Shown here piece by piece: positions 49,743 through 57,693 of a DNA stretch of 64,000 nucleotides (its first letter is position 1; each line of letters starts with the position of its first letter). The notes beneath the pieces were generated by a model. That model saw only the letters and a list, made by a program, of their open reading frames with translations. It did no database searches and was not told where the DNA came from. Source of the stretch: Bordetella genomosp. 9 (GTDB lineage: Bacteria; Pseudomonadota; Gammaproteobacteria; Burkholderiales; Burkholderiaceae_B); contig NZ_CP021109.1 in assembly GCF_002119725.1 (NCBI RefSeq), forward strand, positions 2,356,001-2,420,000, read 5' to 3'. The position numbers and the translations under genes were made by a program.

Positions 49743-50642
49743 ATGCGCGACATCGACCGCTTCAAAGGCGTTATTCCCCCCACCACCACGCCCTTCACGC
49801 AGGAAGGCGCGCTGGACCTGGGCACGTTCCGCAAACAGATCCGCTTCATGGTGAATGCCGGCGTGCACGGCGTGTGCGTGGGCGGCAGCACCGGCGAAGG
49901 CCATACGCTGGACAGCGACGAACTGCGGGCCACGTGGGAAGCCGCCGCCGAAGAACTGAACGGCCGCCTGCCGCTGGTGGCGGGGGTCATCATCAACAGC
50001 ACGCGCCAGGCGGTGGAACGCTGCTCCATCGCACGCCAAGCCGGCGCGGTCGCGTTGCAAGTGACGCCGCCCTACTACGTGTTCAAGCCGTCCGAAGACG
50101 CGCTGGTCGATCACTTCCGCACCATCGCGCAGGAAAGCGGTCTGCCGGTGATCATCTACAACGTGGTGCCGTGGTGCTATCTGAGCCCGGCGCTGCTGGG
50201 CCGCATCATGCGCGAAGTCCCGCAGGTGATCGGGGTCAAGCAAAGCAATGGCGACCTGAAACTGCTGGCCGATCTGCTGGCCGGCCTTCCCGACGGCAAG
50301 CTGGTGCTGACCGCCGTGGACGCCCTGCTGTATCCCAGCTTCGCGCTGGGCGCGCACGGCACGATCGCGGCGAACCCGGCGGCCGTGCCGGCCATGGTGG
50401 TGGCCCTGTGGAACGCCGTGCAGCGGGGCGACCATGCCACCGGCCTTGCGCTGCACGGCAAGTTGCTGCGTCTGTGGAACGCCATCTTCTGCGACGACCT
50501 GCCGGCCTGCGTGAAGTACGTGCAATCGCTGCAGGGCGTGCCGCTGTCGCATCCGCGCGCGCCGATGCGCCTGCCCGACGAGGCGCGCCGCCGCCGCATC
50601 GACGAAGCGTTCGCGGCGCTGGAGCTTGCCGCCGCGGCCTGA
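49743..50642 (+). CDS. DHDPS/N-acetylneuraminate lyase family aldolase (DapA-like paralogue)
   Basis: A 299-residue TIM-barrel Schiff-base enzyme. GVIPPTTTPF starts the barrel. GGSTGEGHTL is the oxyacid-binding loop, YN at Tyr139 (IIYNVVPW) and Lys166 (GVKQSNG) are catalytic. GGAGGAGAG provides the ribosome site. Its neighbours are a permease and DhaKL rather than lysine genes, so it is a catabolic aldolase or dehydratase for a 2-keto-3-deoxy acid rather than DapA. Confidence 0.88.
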   Translation: MRDIDRFKGVIPPTTTPFTQEGALDLGTFRKQIRFMVNAGVHGVCVGGSTGEGHTLDSDELRATWEAAAEELNGRLPLVAGVIINSTRQAVERCSIARQAGAVALQVTPPYYVFKPSEDALVDHFRTIAQESGLPVIIYNVVPWCYLSPALLGRIMREVPQVIGVKQSNGDLKLLADLLAGLPDGKLVLTAVDALLYPSFALGAHGTIAANPAAVPAMVVALWNAVQRGDHATGLALHGKLLRLWNAIFCDDLPACVKYVQSLQGVPLSHPRAPMRLPDEARRRRIDEAFAALELAAAA

Positions 50643-50703
50643 TAGGCCGGCCGGCGGGCCGGCTGATGGCCTGACTGAGGGCCTGGCCGATGGCCTGGCT
50701 TTA

Positions 50704-50732
50704 CCCCGCGCGAGTGCCTGGCTCGCGCGGGG
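50704..50732 (+). other. Very strong hairpin, 11-bp stem, between aldolase and permease genes
   Basis: CCCCGCGCGAG (50704-50714) pairs perfectly with CTCGCGCGGGG (50722-50732) around TGCCTGG. There is no T-run. It may be an attenuator or a barrier to 3' exonucleases that sets different mRNA levels for the two genes. Loose copies of GGCCTGGCCGATGGCCTGGC lie just before it. Confidence 0.6.
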
Positions 50733-50762
50733 GTCATGACTACAACAACCGGGAGACAACCC

Positions 50763-52130
50763 ATGGCTCACGATCTCGGCACGGTGGGCGACCGCCGGCA
50801 AACCACGCGCAGCGTCCTGGCGGGCACCATCGGCACTGTCGTCGAATACTACGACTTCACGCTGTACGCCACGGCCACCGCCCTCGTCTTCAACAAGATC
50901 TTCTTTCCCAGCGTCGATCCCCTGGTGGGCACGATCGCGGCTTTCTCCACCTTCTTCGTCGGCTACATCGCCCGGCCGCTGGGCGGCATTGTCTTCGGCC
51001 ATTTCGGCGACAAGTTCGGCCGCAAGGGCATGTTGATCCTGACCATGCTGTTGATGGGAATCGGCACCTTCGCGATCGGTCTGGTGCCGGCCTACGACAG
51101 CATCGGCGTGTGGGCGCCCGTCCTGCTGGTAGTGCTCCGGCTGCTGCAAGGCATCGGCATCGGCGGCGAGTACGGCGGCGGCGTGCTGATGGCGATCGAA
51201 CACGCGGCGCCGAAGCGGCGCGGCCTGGTCGGCAGCATGGTCCATATCGGCGTACCGGCAGGCTTTCTGCTGCCGATCGCCTTCCTGGGCGTGCTGTCGA
51301 CCAGTCTTTCCGAGGCCGATTTCCTGGCCTGGGGCTGGCGCGTGCCTTTCCTGGCCAGCCTGCTGCTGGTCGGCGTCGGGCTGTTCATCCGCTTCAGCGT
51401 TCATGAAAGCCCGGCTTTCGAGCAGACGCGCCGCGATGAGGGCGTCGCCACCCTCCCCCTTGTCGAAGTGCTGCGCCAGCATTGGCACAAGGTGCTGCTG
51501 GGCATCGGGGCCAAGGTCGCGGAAAGCGGGCTGTTCAATATCTATGCCGTCTTTGCGATTACCTACGCGGTCACGCAGCGCGGCATGCCCAAGGCCGCGG
51601 CGCTGGACGCGGTGCTGATCGGCTGCGTGCTGGAATGCTTCACGCTGCCCTTCTTCGGCTGGCTGTCGGATCGCATCGGCCGCGTGCCGGTCTACGTGGG
51701 CGGCGCGCTGTTCCAGGCCGTGCTGGCGTTCTTCTTCTACGGCATGGCCGATAGCGGCATGACGGGGCTGACCGTGGCGATCGTGCTTGGGCTGGCGCTG
51801 GGCCATGGCGCGATGTTCGGCGCCCAGGCGGCGTTCTTCTCGGAGCTTTTCCCGGCGCGCATCCGCTATAGCGGCCTGTCGCTGGTGCAGCAGATCGGGC
51901 CGATCCTGGGCGGCGGCCTTTCGCCCCTGGTGGCAGCCAGCCTGCTGGCTGGCCATCCGGGAGACACCATGCCCATCTCGCTGTACATGGCCGCCATCGC
52001 GGTGCTGTCCACGCTGTGCGCCATCGGCCTGGGCCGCCTGCGCGGCCTCACCGCCGGCGATGCGCGTGCCGGCCAGCCGCGCAGCCGATCGGGCTCCCCC
52101 ACTTCCGCTCCCACCATCAAGCGCGTATGA
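50763..52130 (+). CDS. MFS metabolite:H+ symporter (MHS type)
   Basis: A 455-residue permease. GTIGTVVEYYDFTLYATATALVFNKIFFP is the MHS family start. PLGGIVFGHFGDKFGRKGMLI is motif A, and GIGIGGEYGGGVLMAIEHAAPKRRG is the MHS signature. Relatives transport shikimate, citrate, proline and similar acids. GGGAGA precedes ATG 50763. The stop overlaps dhaK (ATGA). Confidence 0.9.
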   Translation: MAHDLGTVGDRRQTTRSVLAGTIGTVVEYYDFTLYATATALVFNKIFFPSVDPLVGTIAAFSTFFVGYIARPLGGIVFGHFGDKFGRKGMLILTMLLMGIGTFAIGLVPAYDSIGVWAPVLLVVLRLLQGIGIGGEYGGGVLMAIEHAAPKRRGLVGSMVHIGVPAGFLLPIAFLGVLSTSLSEADFLAWGWRVPFLASLLLVGVGLFIRFSVHESPAFEQTRRDEGVATLPLVEVLRQHWHKVLLGIGAKVAESGLFNIYAVFAITYAVTQRGMPKAAALDAVLIGCVLECFTLPFFGWLSDRIGRVPVYVGGALFQAVLAFFFYGMADSGMTGLTVAIVLGLALGHGAMFGAQAAFFSELFPARIRYSGLSLVQQIGPILGGGLSPLVAASLLAGHPGDTMPISLYMAAIAVLSTLCAIGLGRLRGLTAGDARAGQPRSRSGSPTSAPTIKRV

Positions 52131-53128
52131 AGAAACTGCTGAACTCTCCGGACCGCTATGTCGACGACATGCTCGACGGCCTTGCGGCCGCCCATCCATC
52201 CCTGAAGCGCACCGGACCCGAAGGCCGGGTGATCGTTCGATCCGAGCCGCCGGGCAAGGCCAAGGTCGGCATCGCGTCGGGCGGCGGATCGGGTCATCTT
52301 CCCTTGTTTACCGGCTATGTGGGCGCGGGGCTGCTCGATAGCTGCGCCATCGGCGACGTCTTTGCCGGGCCCAACCTGGACAGCTGCGTGGCGGCGATCC
52401 AGGCGGCCGACATGGGCCGCGGCGTGCTGCGTCTGTACGGCAACTACGGCGGCGACCGGATGAACTTCGATCTGGCCGGCGACATGCTGGGCTGGGACGC
52501 GTCGCGTTTGACTACGGTCCTGGGCAATGACGATGTGGCGAGCGCGCCTGCCGCCGAACGCGCCAAACGCCGCGGCGTGGCGGGGCTGATCTACGCCTAC
52601 AAGACGGCGGGCGCCAGCGCCGATGCGGGCGCGGATCTGCAAGAGGTCACGCGGGTGGCGCGCAAGACGGTGGATGCGACGCGCACCATCGGCTGCGCGC
52701 TGTCGCCCTGCCAGGTCCCGGGCGCGCAAGCGCCCACGTTCGAGCTTGGCGACGGCGAAATGGAAATGGGCATGGGCATCCACGGCGAGCCGGGCATCTG
52801 GCGCGACCGCCTGAAGCCCGCGGATGCGGTGGCCGACGAACTCGTGGCGCGCGTGCTGGCCGAAACCCCGGACACCGCCACCGGACGCGTCGCGGTCCTG
52901 CTCAATACGCTGGGCGCGACGCCGCTCGAGGAACTTTACATCCTGTACCGGCGCATCGCTTCAGGCATCGCGTCCCAGGGCCTGGACTTGCGGCACCGGC
53001 TGGTCGGCCATTATGCGACGTCCATGGAGATGGCCGGCGTGTCGCTCAGCGTCCTGCATCTGGACGACGAACTCGAAGCGCTGCTGAACGCGCCGGCCGA
53101 CTGCCCGTTCTGGCGCGTGGGCCGATGA
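52127..53128 (+). CDS. dhaK: Dihydroxyacetone kinase subunit DhaK-like
   Basis: A 333-residue substrate-binding subunit. ASGGGSGHLPLFTGYVG (residues about 50-66) is the DAK1 loop. GNYGGDRMNFD supplies the catalytic Asp. MGMGIHGEPG has His219, the residue that forms a hemiaminal with the ketone substrate. Only a Glu-to-Leu change in GGSGHEP (here HLP) is unusual. It phosphorylates dihydroxyacetone or another ketose with DhaL as the nucleotide subunit. Confidence 0.88.
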   Translation: MKKLLNSPDRYVDDMLDGLAAAHPSLKRTGPEGRVIVRSEPPGKAKVGIASGGGSGHLPLFTGYVGAGLLDSCAIGDVFAGPNLDSCVAAIQAADMGRGVLRLYGNYGGDRMNFDLAGDMLGWDASRLTTVLGNDDVASAPAAERAKRRGVAGLIYAYKTAGASADAGADLQEVTRVARKTVDATRTIGCALSPCQVPGAQAPTFELGDGEMEMGMGIHGEPGIWRDRLKPADAVADELVARVLAETPDTATGRVAVLLNTLGATPLEELYILYRRIASGIASQGLDLRHRLVGHYATSMEMAGVSLSVLHLDDELEALLNAPADCPFWRVGR

Positions 53129-53181
53129 GCGCACCGCCTTGCATCGGCGCCGCAGCATCCGCACATCGAAAGGAGAAACCC

Positions 53182-53862
53182 ATGCCGGAAACCGAAGCCC
53201 GTGCCACGGAACACGCCGCCATGCATGACGCCGATGGCGTCCAGGCCGCGGCCAGGACGTTGAACGCCGAGAGCGTGCGCCGGGCCGCGCGCGTGGCGCA
53301 GGATGTTTTCAGCGGCCCGCTGGAGCAGACGCTGAACGAAGCCGACGGCCGGCTCGGCGACGGCGATACCGGCGTGACGTTGCGCCGGGTCTTCGCCCGC
53401 GTGCATGCCGCCGCGCAGGAAACCGGCGGCGACCTGGGCGAACTGCTCGGCGCCTGCGGCCGCGCCGCCGCCGGCGCCACCGGATCCAGCCTTGGCACCT
53501 TGTGCGCCGTCGCCATGCTGCAGGCCGGCAAGGCCTGCTCGGGGCGCACGGACCTGCCCTGGCGCGATCTGGGCGGGCTGCTCCAAAGCCTGGTGCCGCC
53601 GCTGCTGGAGCGCGGCCAGACGCAACTGGGCGACAAGACGGTCCTCGACATGTTGCATGCCGTGGCGCAAGCCATTGCGAACCTGGACGAGCCGGCTGCA
53701 CAGGCCCGCGCCGCGCACGCCGCGGCGCGCCAAACCCTGGACGCTTTTCGCGGCCGCCCCTGCCGCATCGGCCGGGCGCGCATGTTCGGCGAACGCAGCG
53801 TCGGCATGGACGATCCCGGCATGCTCGCGTTGGCCGGCCTGATCGCGGCGCTGGACGCCTGA
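53182..53862 (+). CDS. dhaL: Dihydroxyacetone kinase subunit DhaL-like
   Basis: A 226-residue all-helical nucleotide-binding subunit. LGDGDTG (about residues 58-64) carries the Mg/ADP-binding Asp residues. GATGSSLGTLCAVAM and ARMFGERSVGMDDPG are conserved. ATG 53182 follows AAAGGAG and is preferred over the ATG at 53125, which overlaps the dhaK stop. No DhaM or PTS component is encoded nearby, so ATP or another donor must supply phosphate. Confidence 0.85.
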   Translation: MPETEARATEHAAMHDADGVQAAARTLNAESVRRAARVAQDVFSGPLEQTLNEADGRLGDGDTGVTLRRVFARVHAAAQETGGDLGELLGACGRAAAGATGSSLGTLCAVAMLQAGKACSGRTDLPWRDLGGLLQSLVPPLLERGQTQLGDKTVLDMLHAVAQAIANLDEPAAQARAAHAAARQTLDAFRGRPCRIGRARMFGERSVGMDDPGMLALAGLIAALDA

Positions 53863-53968
53863 CTTCGCACGGCGCGGGGCGCCGTTATATGCTGTCGGCC
53901 GCATTGCCCACGCCGTCCGCGTCGTTCCATGGCGCCGCCGCGCGGGCTTCCCGACCGCGAGCCCCAAG

Positions 53969-54877
53969 ATGCCCCTGCGCCTGCCTCCGCTTTCGCCGCT
54001 GCGTTTTTTCGAGGCCGCCGGCCGCCTGAAGAGTTTCCGTCTGGCGGCCGCCGAGTTGAACGTCACGCCCAGCGCGGTCAGCCATGGCATCGCCGGGCTG
54101 GAGGACTTCCTGGGCGTGCGTTTGTTCGACCGGCAGCCGGGCGGGCTGACGCTCACGGCCGCGGGCGCGGACTATCTGAACTATGTCTCCGAAGCCTTTT
54201 CCTTGCTGGCGATCGGCATGCAGCGGCTGCCCAGGCACCATGGAAGACAGACCTTGTCCCTTACCTGCGCGGCGGGCTTTGCCGCCCGCTGGCTGCTGCC
54301 GCGGCTGCCGGCATTCCGCGCGCAGTGGCCGGACATCGATGTGACCATCGATACCTCGCCGCGTCAGTTCGGCATCCCGGTGGACGGCTTCGATTTCGCG
54401 GTCCGCATGAGCCGCACCCCCGCCGCCGGACCGGGATGGACGCGGCTGTTCGGCGAGCGCCTGCTGCCGGTTTGCAGTCCGGCTTATCTCGAGCGGCTGC
54501 TTGGCCCGGACGGGCAGCCGGATCTGCGCAAGGCGACGCTGCTTCACGTGCCGCTGGCGAGCGAGGAATGGCACGCCTGGCTGGATGCCACGGGGCGGCA
54601 TGGCGTCGACCTGTCCGGCGGCCTGCGGTTCGACCGGCTACAGATGGCCTTCGAAGCGGCGGCCGCCGGCATCGGCGTGGCGCTGGGCCGCCGCCCGCTG
54701 ATCGACGACGAACTTGCCAGCGGCAAGCTGGTTGCCGCGGGGCCGGCGGTCAGGGCGGAAACCGCCTATTGGCTGGTCGCCCGCGAAGGCGCGGAAGACC
54801 GGCCTGTGCTCGGCGCTTTCCGGCAATGGCTGCTGACGCAGGCGCGGCGCGAAGCGGATGAATTTCCCTCACCCTGA
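53969..54877 (+). CDS. LysR-family regulator (GcvA-like)
   Basis: A 302-residue LTTR. PLSPLRFFEAAGRLKSFRLAAAELNVTPSAVSHGIAGLEDFLGVRLFDR is the winged helix of the GcvA/AmpR branch. A co-inducer domain follows, with AAGFAARWLLPRLPAFRAQWPDIDV. It is 106 bp after dhaL and in front of an MFS gene, its likely target. Confidence 0.9.
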   Translation: MPLRLPPLSPLRFFEAAGRLKSFRLAAAELNVTPSAVSHGIAGLEDFLGVRLFDRQPGGLTLTAAGADYLNYVSEAFSLLAIGMQRLPRHHGRQTLSLTCAAGFAARWLLPRLPAFRAQWPDIDVTIDTSPRQFGIPVDGFDFAVRMSRTPAAGPGWTRLFGERLLPVCSPAYLERLLGPDGQPDLRKATLLHVPLASEEWHAWLDATGRHGVDLSGGLRFDRLQMAFEAAAAGIGVALGRRPLIDDELASGKLVAAGPAVRAETAYWLVAREGAEDRPVLGAFRQWLLTQARREADEFPSP

Positions 54878-54945
54878 GGCGAATTTATTTCGGTTGCCAT
54901 CAGGCGCGGCGCGCGCCGATGATAGGCGCAAGGAGACCGCACCTC

Positions 54946-56211
54946 ATGCAAGCCGATCATCGCGATACGTTCTCATCCCCACGCCTTATCCTGTTCGCCA
55001 TCCTGGCCGGCGCGCTGATCCTCAGCGCCGCCATGGGCACGCGGCAGACCTTCGGGCTTTTCATCGGGCCGTTTTCGTACGACCGCGGTCTGCCCATCAC
55101 CCTGGTCGCGCTGGCGATCGCCATCCACAATCTGGTGTGGGGCTTCGCCCAGCCTTTTGCCGGCGCGCTGGCGGACCGCTATGGCGCCTCGGTGGTGGTC
55201 GCGGCCGGCAGCGTCGTGCTTGCCGCAGGCCTGGCCATATCGGCGATGGCGCCATCGGGGCCGTGGCTGATTGCGGGCATGGGGCTGCTTGTCGGCATCG
55301 GCATCAGTTGCACGGCCTTTGGCGTGGTCTTGCCCGCCGTGGGACGCATCGTCGCGCCCGAACGCCGCAGCGTGGCCCTGGGCTGGGTCAGCGCCGGCGG
55401 CTCGCTGGGCCAGGTGCTGCTGGTACCGGTGGCGCAGGCGGTGCGCGAGTGGGCCGGGCTGTCGATGGCCTTGTATGTGCTGGCGGGTCTGATCCTGCTT
55501 GCCGCGCCGCTGGGCGTCATGCTCGACCGCCGCCCCGGCGGCACGGCTGAAGCGGCCGGCCGCGGCGGCGCGCCGGCCGCGATGCCGGCACCCACGCTGC
55601 GGCAGGCGCTGGCGCAAGCCGCCGGCCATCGCGGCTACCGCCTGCTGACGCTGGGATTCTTTACCTGCGGCTTTCAGCTCGCCTTTATCGCCACCCACCT
55701 GCCCCAGTACCTGTATCTATGCCATATGCCGGCGGGGCTGGGCGCCACCGCGCTGGCCCTGATCGGCCTGTTCAATATGGCGGGCAGTTGGGCCTGCGGC
55801 TGGCTGGGCGGCCGCTATCGCCAGCAGCACGTGCTGGCGTGGCTGTACCTGATACGCGGGGCGGCCATCCTGGCGTTCTTCCTGCTGCCGAAAAGCACGG
55901 TCTCGGTCGTCCTGTTCGCCGCGGTGATGGGCCTGACCTGGCTCGGTACGGTGCCGCTGACCAGCGGGCTGGTCGCCAAGGTGTTCGGCACGCGGCACCT
56001 GGGCACGCTTTTCGGCATCTGTTTTCTGAGCCATCAGATCGGTTCTTTCCTGGGCGCCTGGCTGGGCGGGCTGGTGTTCGACCTGACGGGTTCCTATGCG
56101 CTGCTGTGGCAGGTCACGGCGGCGGCGGGCGTGGTGGCCGCCCTGCTTCATTTCCCCATCGACGACCGGCGCGCCGAAACGCCGGAAGCCCCGGCGGCCG
56201 CGCGCGCCTGA
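54946..56211 (+). CDS. MFS transporter (oxalate/formate antiporter-like)
   Basis: A 421-residue permease with 12 predicted helices. AMGTRQTFGLFIGPFSYDRGLPITLVALAIAIHNLVWGFAQPFAGALADRYGA is the N-terminal pair with motif A. GTRHLGTLFGICFLSHQIGSFLGAWLGGLVFD is characteristic of this monocarboxylate-like group. AAGGAG lies 10 bp before ATG 54946. It converges on the DUF4239 gene. Confidence 0.88.
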   Translation: MQADHRDTFSSPRLILFAILAGALILSAAMGTRQTFGLFIGPFSYDRGLPITLVALAIAIHNLVWGFAQPFAGALADRYGASVVVAAGSVVLAAGLAISAMAPSGPWLIAGMGLLVGIGISCTAFGVVLPAVGRIVAPERRSVALGWVSAGGSLGQVLLVPVAQAVREWAGLSMALYVLAGLILLAAPLGVMLDRRPGGTAEAAGRGGAPAAMPAPTLRQALAQAAGHRGYRLLTLGFFTCGFQLAFIATHLPQYLYLCHMPAGLGATALALIGLFNMAGSWACGWLGGRYRQQHVLAWLYLIRGAAILAFFLLPKSTVSVVLFAAVMGLTWLGTVPLTSGLVAKVFGTRHLGTLFGICFLSHQIGSFLGAWLGGLVFDLTGSYALLWQVTAAAGVVAALLHFPIDDRRAETPEAPAAARA

Positions 56212-56218
56212 AACCGCC

Positions 56219-56980
56219 TTACTGCTGCAGGCGCAGCAGTGCGTCGCGCAGGGGCGTCGTGGAGATATGGATCATGCCGTCCAGCGGTCGGTCCATTTCC
56301 AGAATCAGGAATATCGCGCCGGACGCCGACACGGCGCAAAGCAGGAGCGCCACAACGACCGCGCCATTGCGCGGCGACAGCACGCCGAAGGCCAGAAAGA
56401 TAATCATCAGCCACACCACCAGGACGAAGAGCAGCGGCACCGAAACGGACCCGTCGCGCTGCAGCACCAGCAGCCATCGCGTCGCGGATATCTGGGCTTG
56501 CAGCTGCACGGCCTGCGTGCGCAATTGCCGGTGCACGTCGTCGTCGGCGGGCAGCGCGATCATGCGGTCCTGGTAGTCCTGCAGCCGATGCAGGCGCCAC
56601 GGCACGGTGGCGCGGTCCACCATCAAGGGTGTCTCTTCGGACAACAGGGCGACGGTGGCGGCGTAGTCGCGCAGCATGTCGCGCCGCAGCTCCGCGGCCG
56701 CGGGCCCGTAGTCCCGCAGCACCGCATCGAGCTGCAGGATGCGCGCGGCATTGCGGGTGAGTTCTGCGTTGACCGCGTCCATCGCACTCTTGGAAGACGA
56801 GACCAGCAAGCCGAGCACCAATGCCGCCAGGGTGGCGATGAGCCCGGTGGTCAGTTTGATGGCGTCGAGCGATTCGCTCTGGACGTGATGGGGCGGCAGC
56901 AGGCGGCGCAAGCGCAAACCGAGCAGTGCGCTGCCCGTGACAAGCAGGAAGACCACCAAGGCGATGTGCATGTGCGTCAC
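56219..56980 (-). CDS. DUF4239 (bestrophin-like) membrane protein
   Basis: A 253-residue protein. Four predicted helices lie at about residues 6-23, 44-62, 180-200 and 205-226, with a helical soluble region between. TGLIATLAALVLGLLVSSSKSAMDAVNAEL is the family hallmark. A channel-like role has been proposed for relatives. The gene stands alone between convergent MFS and upstream DUF4142 genes. Confidence 0.82.
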   Translation of the reverse strand: MTHMHIALVVFLLVTGSALLGLRLRRLLPPHHVQSESLDAIKLTTGLIATLAALVLGLLVSSSKSAMDAVNAELTRNAARILQLDAVLRDYGPAAAELRRDMLRDYAATVALLSEETPLMVDRATVPWRLHRLQDYQDRMIALPADDDVHRQLRTQAVQLQAQISATRWLLVLQRDGSVSVPLLFVLVVWLMIIFLAFGVLSPRNGAVVVALLLCAVSASGAIFLILEMDRPLDGMIHISTTPLRDALLRLQQ

Positions 56981-57000
56981 GGGCCGCCTCGCGTGCGGTT

Positions 57001-57023
57001 GCGCGGCGCATCATGCGCCGCGC
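57001..57023 (-). terminator. Probable terminator after the DUF4142 gene
   Basis: GCGCGGCGCA (57001-57010) pairs perfectly with TGCGCCGCGC (57014-57023) around TCA. It is 58 bp past the DUF4142 stop on the minus strand. A second weaker stem (CGCGCCC/GGGCGCG) lies in between. There is no T-run. Confidence 0.55.
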
Positions 57024-57080
57024 CCGCCTGTCGGGGTAGTTTGGGATCGCGCCCCCAATCGGCCAAGGGCGCGCGGGACG

Positions 57081-57617
57081 TTACTGCGCCTTCTGCTTCT
57101 GGTTCAACAGTTGCGCCATTTCAAGGTGGTGGCGCAGGCTCGGCAGCAAGGCGTTCGCGAACGCGCGGATATCGGCGTCATCCGCGCCCTGCGCGGCCTT
57201 CTCGTACATCTTGATCGTGGCTTCGTGCGCCGCCACGCCGATGCGGTCGACATAGGTCTTGTCGAACGCATTGCCCGACAGCAGGCCCAGGGTCTTCAGC
57301 TCGGTGGCCTGCACGATGGACGGGCCCGTGGGCGGGTTGTAACCCTTGCGCTTGGCCAGGGCCGCCAGGCGCTGGTTGGCGGCGGTATGGTCCTTGATCA
57401 TCTGCCGCGCGAACGTCTGCACGTCGGCGCTGGCATTCTTGTCGAGCGCCATCTGGCTGCCCTGGATCTCGGCGTAATTGCCTTGCGTGGCGTCCTCCAG
57501 GAAAGTCTGGTCCGTGCTCGACAGCATGGACGAACGTCCCTCATCGCGGCTGGCACAGCCGGCCAATCCTACAAAGGCGACGACGGAAAGCGATATAAGG
57601 GCTCGGTACAGTTTCAT
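57081..57617 (-). CDS. DUF4142 lipoprotein
   Basis: A 178-residue lipoprotein. Signal peptide MKLYRALISLSVVAFVGLAGC ends at a lipobox Cys. The DUF4142 four-helix ferritin-like bundle shows as STDQTFLEDATQGNYAEIQGSQMALDKNASADVQTFARQMIKDHTAANQRL. GGGAG precedes ATG 57617. It lies downstream of the PqiB-like gene in the same direction, 75 bp away. Confidence 0.88.
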   Translation of the reverse strand: MKLYRALISLSVVAFVGLAGCASRDEGRSSMLSSTDQTFLEDATQGNYAEIQGSQMALDKNASADVQTFARQMIKDHTAANQRLAALAKRKGYNPPTGPSIVQATELKTLGLLSGNAFDKTYVDRIGVAAHEATIKMYEKAAQGADDADIRAFANALLPSLRHHLEMAQLLNQKQKAQ

Positions 57618-57677
57618 GGCGACTCCCGGGGTGTGAATTGACGGAGCGCCGAGCCACGCACAAGCCATGCCCGGGCC

Positions 57678-57693
57678 GCGGCGGCGCCGCCGC
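57678..57693. repeat. 16-bp perfect palindrome at the end of the pqiB-like gene
   Basis: GCGGCGGC joined to GCCGCCGC. It ends at the last base of the stop codon and could form a stem that ends or stabilises the transcript. Confidence 0.45.

Noticed and set aside
49743-50642. dapA for lysine synthesis
   Set aside because: The active site fits the superfamily, but the IclR/permease/DhaKL context points to catabolism.
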